A stretch of 10,374 nucleotides of DNA, taken from Gemmatimonadota bacterium. GTDB taxonomy: Bacteria > ARS69. The notes beneath the pieces are model-generated. The model had not been told where the DNA came from and did not search any database. It was given only the letters and a program-made list of their open reading frames with translations. Positions 5,827 through 10,374 of the stretch are shown here, piece by piece. The stretch is from NCBI GenBank assembly GCA_021604925.1, contig BQJX01000049.1, positions 1-10,374 of the forward strand. The letters are read 5' to 3'. The translations under genes and the position numbers were made by a program. Position 1 is the first letter of the stretch. The number at the start of each line of letters is the position of its first letter.

Positions 5827-8064
5827 TTGCTCCCGTTTTCCAGCCGGACGGGCCATGGTCCCCTTGCGGGCCGCCCGGGGGTGCCGCTCGTTGCCCTCGC
5901 CATCGGTTTGACGCTGAGCGCCGTTGCGTGGGCCGACTTTGACGATGTGTCCACGAGCGCCGGAATCACCGAGACCGAGTTCACGTACGGAGCCGCCTGG
6001 AACGACATCGACGGCGACGGCGACCTGGACCTCTTCACGGGTCGCCACTTCCGGCCGCCGTTGATCTACCTGAACCAGGGCAACGGCACCTTTGACACCA
6101 CGCAGACCAAGCTGCTCTTCGACCCGGGCGACCACCACGGCGCCGTGCTCGCCGACTTCGACAACGACGGCGACGCCGACATTTACATCAGCGCGGGGGC
6201 GGTCGGCGGGGCCGGCGGTGTGGACAACTTCTTCTACCGCAACGACGGCAACCTGAGCTTTGTGGATATCGCGGCGTCGGCCGGACTGACCGACCCGCTG
6301 GGGCGTGGCCGCAGTTGCTCGGTGATGGACGTGGACCGGGACGGCACGCTCGACCTGTTCGTAGCGAAGGGCAAGCGCGTGGGCTATCCGAACTCCCTGT
6401 ATCTGAACAACGGATTCGGCGTGTTCACGGATGTCGCCGCGGCCGCCGGGATGGACGACGACAACGGCAGCGTCGGCGGCATCTGGGGCGATTACGACCG
6501 CGACGGAGACGCCGATCTGTTCGTCTCCGGCGAGGAGGATCCGGCCAGCGTTTCGCATCTCTATCGCAATGACGGCAACGCGTCCTTCACGGACGTGACC
6601 AGCACCGAGATCCCGGGGGGCATCGGCCCCGTGGCCGCGGCCGCATGGGCGGACTTCGACCGGGACGGGGATCTTGATCTCGCCGTCGGGTACGGCGACG
6701 AGGCGCTCTTCGACGCGGTGGACGGGGATTCCGATTCGCTGTCGTTCTTCATGAATACGCGTGAGGGCGAGAACGGCATCGACGGATTCGACTTCAGTTC
6801 CAGCGGCTCGGCGATCACGTTTGATCTGTTCGTGGAGGGCGAGTACGACGCGTCCCGGATCTTCATCGGGGCGGCCGGAGTCAACCCCGGCGGCACGTCG
6901 CCGTTCACCATGAGCCCCGGATCGGCCCAGGGCATGCCCACGTTCACGCCGGGAGTCTCGGTGGGCCTGTACATCTGGGCGGACGGCAACACGTGGAAGG
7001 TGCGCGGCAGTTCGCCGGCCGGGATCGGCACGAACTTCGGCGGCTTCCTCACCACCAACGGCTGGATGGGCACACCCAGCACGAGCGACTTCGAGCCGTA
7101 CACGCCGGGTCCCCGGGGAACGCGCCTCTACGAGAACACAACCAGCGGGTTTGTGGACCGGACGTCGCAGTACCAGCTGAACGACACGGTGAACGTGCGT
7201 CACCTCACCTGGGTGGACTACGACAAGGACGGCGACCAGGATCTCCACGTGCTTGCCAAGGGCGACACCAAGAACCAGAACGAACAGGACATCCTCTATC
7301 GGAATCGGATCACCCGCTTCACCGACGAGACCGGTAGTCAGGACGCCGAGGGTCCCATCTTCGGGCTGGGAGACGGATGCGCGTGGGATGACTACGACGG
7401 CGACGGCGACCTGGACGTGGCGATCCTCTCGGGAGCGCCCCCGCGGCTCTTCACGCTTCAGGAGATCGACCGCCTCTACAAGAACGACTCCAACTCCCGC
7501 GGTTGGCTCCGCGTCCATCTCGTGGGAACGATCTCGAATCGCGACGGGTTCGGGTCCTGGGTCACCTGCATCTCTCCGCGGCCGGGACCGCAGCACCAGT
7601 ACGTGGCCGGAAACGCGTGGCGCGGCTCGCAGGTTTCCACGGACGTGTACTTCGGCCTGTACAGCGACCACTCGGTGGACACGCTGCGGGTCGAGTGGCC
7701 GTCGGGAATCGTCTCGGTCCTGACCGACGTCCCGGAAGGGCACGTGACGGTGTACGAGACCGAGACTCCGGTGGGCGCGCCCATTGCGGCCAACGCATGG
7801 TCGCATGATTTCCGGGTGAGGCCGGTCCCCTCCCGCGGCCCGGTCGTCTTCACGCTCCCGGAACATCGCGGCGGGACGGGCGTTCTCGAGGTGTTCGACT
7901 CCTCGGGGCGGCGGGTCCTGAAGCGGGCCGTGGAAGCCAACGCCCGCGAAGCCGCATGGGCCACTCGCGATGCCACCGGCGGCCGACTCGCGGCGGGCGT
8001 CTACTACGCGCTATTCCGCAGCGACGACGCGGTCGCGAAGACGAAGGTGGTTCTCCTCCGCTAG
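5827..8064 (+). CDS. Exported FG-GAP/VCBS-repeat beta-propeller protein with ASPIC/UnbV domain and C-terminal sorting-type domain
   Basis: 745 residues from a TTG start chosen for its Shine-Dalgarno site. A signal peptide (1-36) has a hydrophobic core LVALAIGLTLSAV and an AWA|DF cleavage site. Seven DxDxDGxxD calcium-loop motifs begin at 6004, 6154, 6328, 6490, 6652, 7216 and 7390, typical of FG-GAP propeller blades with LY-N--G-F-D-T strands between them. Spacing is 50-58 residues except for a 188-residue gap after the fifth, where about 130 residues of different character are inserted (about 6715-7110). An ASPIC/UnbV domain follows (about 7492-7770: WLRVHLVGT-SNRDGFGSWV, then VEWPSG), as in CRTAC1-like proteins. 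The last 87 residues resemble a FlgD-Ig/T9SS-type domain (LEVFDSSGRRVL, then AAGVYYALF). It is probably secreted or surface-bound and binds calcium. Its ligand is unknown and no enzymatic motif is seen. Confidence 0.9.
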   Translation: MLPFSSRTGHGPLAGRPGVPLVALAIGLTLSAVAWADFDDVSTSAGITETEFTYGAAWNDIDGDGDLDLFTGRHFRPPLIYLNQGNGTFDTTQTKLLFDPGDHHGAVLADFDNDGDADIYISAGAVGGAGGVDNFFYRNDGNLSFVDIAASAGLTDPLGRGRSCSVMDVDRDGTLDLFVAKGKRVGYPNSLYLNNGFGVFTDVAAAAGMDDDNGSVGGIWGDYDRDGDADLFVSGEEDPASVSHLYRNDGNASFTDVTSTEIPGGIGPVAAAAWADFDRDGDLDLAVGYGDEALFDAVDGDSDSLSFFMNTREGENGIDGFDFSSSGSAITFDLFVEGEYDASRIFIGAAGVNPGGTSPFTMSPGSAQGMPTFTPGVSVGLYIWADGNTWKVRGSSPAGIGTNFGGFLTTNGWMGTPSTSDFEPYTPGPRGTRLYENTTSGFVDRTSQYQLNDTVNVRHLTWVDYDKDGDQDLHVLAKGDTKNQNEQDILYRNRITRFTDETGSQDAEGPIFGLGDGCAWDDYDGDGDLDVAILSGAPPRLFTLQEIDRLYKNDSNSRGWLRVHLVGTISNRDGFGSWVTCISPRPGPQHQYVAGNAWRGSQVSTDVYFGLYSDHSVDTLRVEWPSGIVSVLTDVPEGHVTVYETETPVGAPIAANAWSHDFRVRPVPSRGPVVFTLPEHRGGTGVLEVFDSSGRRVLKRAVEANAREAAWATRDATGGRLAAGVYYALFRSDDAVAKTKVVLLR

Positions 8065-8070
8065 CCTCGG

Positions 8071-8090
8071 CGGCCGCGTCCCTGCGGCCG
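8071..8090. terminator. Weak hairpin at a convergent gene junction
   Basis: CGGCCGC (8071-8077) and GCGGCCG (8084-8090) can form a 7-bp stem with a 6-base loop, 7 bases after the stop of the FG-GAP gene and 36 bases beyond the stop of the convergent membrane-protein gene. No T tract follows on either strand. It could assist termination, but GC-rich palindromes arise easily at this composition. Confidence 0.3.
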
Positions 8091-8125
8091 GGGACACGCA
8101 CGCCGGCCCGCGCCTCCTGCTTCGA

Positions 8126-8530
8126 TCACGATTCCTGGATCATCAGGCCGGCGACGATTCCCAGAACGATGCTCACGGCCACGCTGATTCCGACCCAGTA
8201 CCACCCCAGGAAGCACGGGAAGTCCGTGATGACCATCGGGAGGAACAGCTGTCCGAACGCGCCCACCAGACCCACCCAGAATCCGAACGCCACGCCGCCG
8301 CCCACTCCGGCGGCCCACGAACCGCGCGTCTTCGCAAAGATCAGGACCGCGGGGAAGGCGATCAGGATCTCGACGCCCAGGAACCTGAAGGGGTTGGCGG
8401 CTTCCTGCGAGAACACCTCGGGGTACTGCAGGTAGGTGCTGCCGAGGAGCAAGCCGTGCGCCACGAAGCTGGTCAGCCACATTGCCACGCCGCCGACCAG
8501 TGTGGTCAGGATCACGCGCATCCAGTTCAT
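8126..8530 (-). CDS. Small four-helix integral membrane protein of unknown function
   Basis: 134 residues starting at MNWMRV, with four predicted membrane segments (about 5-30, 50-66, 72-98 and 107-131), the third glycine-rich (GVGGGVAFGFWVGLVGAFG). The overall style (MNW start, four helices, about 130-140 residues) recalls DUF1761-like small membrane proteins, but I cannot assign a family. The ATG at 8530 is preceded by GGAGG 6 bases upstream. A longer open frame extends to 8698, but its extra residues are Arg/Ser/Thr/Trp-rich and overlap the S9 peptidase gene, so they are rejected. It begins 25 bases after the S9 stop on the same strand and is probably co-transcribed with it. One cysteine (Cys106) is present, and no catalytic motif is seen. 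Confidence 0.8.
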   Translation of the reverse strand: MNWMRVILTTLVGGVAMWLTSFVAHGLLLGSTYLQYPEVFSQEAANPFRFLGVEILIAFPAVLIFAKTRGSWAAGVGGGVAFGFWVGLVGAFGQLFLPMVITDFPCFLGWYWVGISVAVSIVLGIVAGLMIQES

Positions 8531-8536
8531 GCTTCT

Positions 8537-8541
8537 CCTCC
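8537..8541 (-). promoter_or_regulatory. Ribosome binding site for the small membrane protein
   Basis: GGAGG (within GGGAGGAG) on the minus strand lies 6 bases before the ATG at 8530. It sits in the 25-base gap after the S9 peptidase stop and fixes the start at MNWMRV rather than at the longer in-frame alternatives. Confidence 0.7.
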
Positions 8542-8555
8542 CGAGGGTCGTGGAG

Positions 8556-10374
8556 CTACAGGTACCGCTCGAACCAGTCCAGGATCTTCTCCAGCCGCAC
8601 CACGCGCCGGTCCGGTCGGCCGCCGCGCGACAGGCCGTGCGGTTCTCCCGGGAACCGGACCATCTCGGTGGTCCGCTTGAGCACCTTGAGCGCCGCAAAC
8701 AGATTCTCCGCCTGTTCTATGTTGCAACGCAAGTCGCTCTCCGAATGGATGATCAGAAGCGGAGTGCGGATCTTCTTCACGAAGGTCAACGGCGACTGCG
8801 CCGCGTACCCCTCGCGGTTCTCCCACGGATAGCCGCCCAGCTCGTAGTGGAAGAGGTAGCCCACGTCCGAGGATCCGAAGAACGGCGTCATGTCCACGAC
8901 GGAGCGCTGCGTCACCGCTGCGCGGTAGCGGTTGGTGTGGCCGACCGCCCAGTTCGTCATGAATCCTCCGTAGGACCCCCCGGTGATGCCGATGCGCTGG
9001 TCGTTCACGTAGGGAAGCGCCGCCAGGTAGTCCGTCCCGGCGGATACGTCGTCCCAGTCCGCGCCCCCCCAGTCCTCCTTGATCGCCTCCGCCCACTTCC
9101 GTCCGTAGCCCGACGAGCCCCGGGGATTGGCGTAGAACACCACATAGCCGCGCGCGGCCATCAGCTGCAACTCGTGGAAGAACGAGTATCCGTACTGCGC
9201 CATCGGACCGCCGTGCACCTGGACGATGGCGGGATACCGGCGACGCGGATTGAAGCGCGGCGGCTTCAGGATCCACGCCTCCACCTTGGCCCCGTCCGTG
9301 GACGGGTAGCGCACCCGTTCCGGCTTCTGCAGTTGCACCCGGCGGAGCCAGTCGCGGTTCAACTCCGTGATCGCCTCCTGATCGCCGGTGCGCAGGTCCA
9401 CGGTGTGGATCTCCGCCGGCTTCGTGGCCGTGGCGATCACGGCGCTGGCCACCCTCCCGCTCGCGGACACGGAAGCGCACTGGATGTGCTGGCGCGTCGC
9501 GGTGATCAGGCGCGGCGTACCTCCGCGCGCGCTCACGCGGTAGAGCCCGGTCGACCCGTCGCCCGCCGACAGGAACACGATGGACTTCCCATCGGCGCTC
9601 CACGCCGGCGCCATCTCGAAGAACCCCACGCTGCTGTCCGAGATGGTGTCGTCCATCGCCTGACGATCGAAGCGCGGACAGAGGCACTTGGCCTGGCCGC
9701 CGCGGAACGGAACCGTCCAGACGCGAATGATCTCGTACCAGGGGTCGTCCGTGTCGGCGTGACCGAGGTACGCGATGGTCTTGCCGTCCGGGGAGAACCG
9801 GGGCTGCGCCACCACGCCGGCGGGAGTCCGCACGACCCGCGCCTTGCCGCCCTTGGCCGGGATCACCATCAGCTCCGATTGGTCCGGCTCCAGATCCGGG
9901 TCCGGTCGCCGATTCGTCACGTAGGCGATCCAGCGACCGTCCGGCGAGTACGAGGGATGCAGCTCTTCGCGCCGCGCACCGCTGCGCGTCAGCTGCTTCC
10001 CTTCTCCCGTCTCGATGTCGAACGTCCACACGTGGAAGCCGTCCTTGGGCAGGAACCCTTCCCCGTCCAGGCGATAGAAGAGACGCGTGACGTGCCGATA
10101 GACGGGAGGCTCGTTCTTGTCCGCGGCACCCGCGTCGTTCGTCGACGAATCGTCCGACTTCTCGGGCGGATCGTTCGCCCGGAACGAACAGAGGATGCGC
10201 TTCCCGTCCGGCGAGAAGGACACGCTCGAGAACGACCCGTCCTTTTCCACCAGGGTCCGCGCCTCGCCGCCATCGGTGGGAATCAGGTGGATCCCGGGAT
10301 GGTCGCCCCGCTTGGAGGTGAACGCGATCCAGCGCCCATCCGGCGAGAACACCGGGGCCCCGTCCGACTTCTTC
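8556..10374 (-). CDS. S9 family peptidase (acylaminoacyl-peptidase/prolyl oligopeptidase type), 5' partial
   Basis: The frame is open to the right edge (the residues before VFSPDGRW read KKSDGAP), so the true N terminus is missing, probably by some tens of residues given a usual length of about 650-680; about 605 are visible. The first half is a TolB/PD40-like propeller with repeats FSPDGRWIAF, FSPDGKRIL, YSPDGRWIAY, FSPDGKTIAY and WSADGKSIVF. The C-terminal alpha/beta hydrolase (from about 9317 to the stop) has the oxyanion element VHGGP, nucleophile Ser in GGSYGG (8973-8975), Asp in SESDLRC (8733-8735) and His in GEPHGLS (8637-8639). The triad is complete, so an active serine peptidase cleaving short peptides is expected. 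A signal peptide cannot be judged because the start is missing. It is followed after 25 bases by the small membrane protein, presumably in one operon. Confidence 0.95.
   Translation of the reverse strand, partial: KKSDGAPVFSPDGRWIAFTSKRGDHPGIHLIPTDGGEARTLVEKDGSFSSVSFSPDGKRILCSFRANDPPEKSDDSSTNDAGAADKNEPPVYRHVTRLFYRLDGEGFLPKDGFHVWTFDIETGEGKQLTRSGARREELHPSYSPDGRWIAYVTNRRPDPDLEPDQSELMVIPAKGGKARVVRTPAGVVAQPRFSPDGKTIAYLGHADTDDPWYEIIRVWTVPFRGGQAKCLCPRFDRQAMDDTISDSSVGFFEMAPAWSADGKSIVFLSAGDGSTGLYRVSARGGTPRLITATRQHIQCASVSASGRVASAVIATATKPAEIHTVDLRTGDQEAITELNRDWLRRVQLQKPERVRYPSTDGAKVEAWILKPPRFNPRRRYPAIVQVHGGPMAQYGYSFFHELQLMAARGYVVFYANPRGSSGYGRKWAEAIKEDWGGADWDDVSAGTDYLAALPYVNDQRIGITGGSYGGFMTNWAVGHTNRYRAAVTQRSVVDMTPFFGSSDVGYLFHYELGGYPWENREGYAAQSPLTFVKKIRTPLLIIHSESDLRCNIEQAENLFAALKVLKRTTEMVRFPGEPHGLSRGGRPDRRVVRLEKILDWFERYL

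Noticed and set aside
5737..7866. A 709-residue open frame on the minus strand, antisense to the FG-GAP gene
   Set aside because: Its product is Arg/Val/His-rich with no recognisable domain and mirrors the regular GAC-rich codons of the FG-GAP repeats. High GC and repeated Asp codons remove stops on the opposite strand, so it is a shadow.
8527..10029. A 500-residue minus-strand frame within the S9 peptidase region
   Set aside because: It is an out-of-frame shadow, rich in Arg and Gly. The overlapping S9 frame has a full catalytic triad and propeller motifs.

Overview
The window is GC-rich throughout and almost fully coding. It holds six protein genes in the order S8 protease (+, 5' end cut off by the window edge), HAAS/Sensor membrane protein (-) with its PadR repressor (-), secreted FG-GAP/ASPIC-UnbV protein (+), and a small membrane protein (-) downstream of an S9 peptidase (-, 5' end cut off). 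No rRNA, tRNA, CRISPR array, insertion sequence or phage gene was seen. Two of the secreted proteins end in a FlgD-Ig-like/T9SS-type C-terminal domain (PNPF motif, then IYD-GGRLVRTL, then ASGVYFYRL). That feature, together with high GC and large FG-GAP and S8 proteins, suggests an uncultured bacterium of the FCB group or a neighbouring lineage such as Candidatus Eisenbacteria or Krumholzibacteriota. This placement is inference from protein style, not a phylogenetic result.

Layout. Positions 2-4201 encode a very large multidomain extracellular KP-43-type subtilase: two pro-domain-like units, catalytic domain, jelly roll, Ig-like and FN3 modules, a degenerate amidotransferase-like alpha/beta domain, a Kre9/Knh1-like module, another Ig-like module and the C-terminal sorting-type domain. 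A strong hairpin at 4241-4276 separates it from the convergent PadR operon. That operon (4303-5560, minus strand) has a good sigma70-type promoter overlapped by inverted repeats, which are a plausible autoregulatory operator. The regulator gene overlaps the membrane-sensor gene by 8 bases. Divergent from it, 5827-8064 encodes an exported seven-repeat FG-GAP propeller protein. Its start is best read as a TTG preceded by GGAGG, which places a clean signal peptide at the N terminus. A second convergent junction follows. Then a minus-strand pair is read from the right edge: an S9 acylaminoacyl-type peptidase and, 25 bases later, a 134-residue four-helix membrane protein.

Together the window looks like a chromosomal segment rich in secreted proteins and peptide breakdown, with a one-component PadR switch in the middle. 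I do not see convincing evidence of a wholly new biological system. The points most worth checking are the extra domain inserted into one blade of the FG-GAP propeller, the non-catalytic amidotransferase-like domain inside the S8 protease, and the PadR operator/HAAS-Sensor unit.
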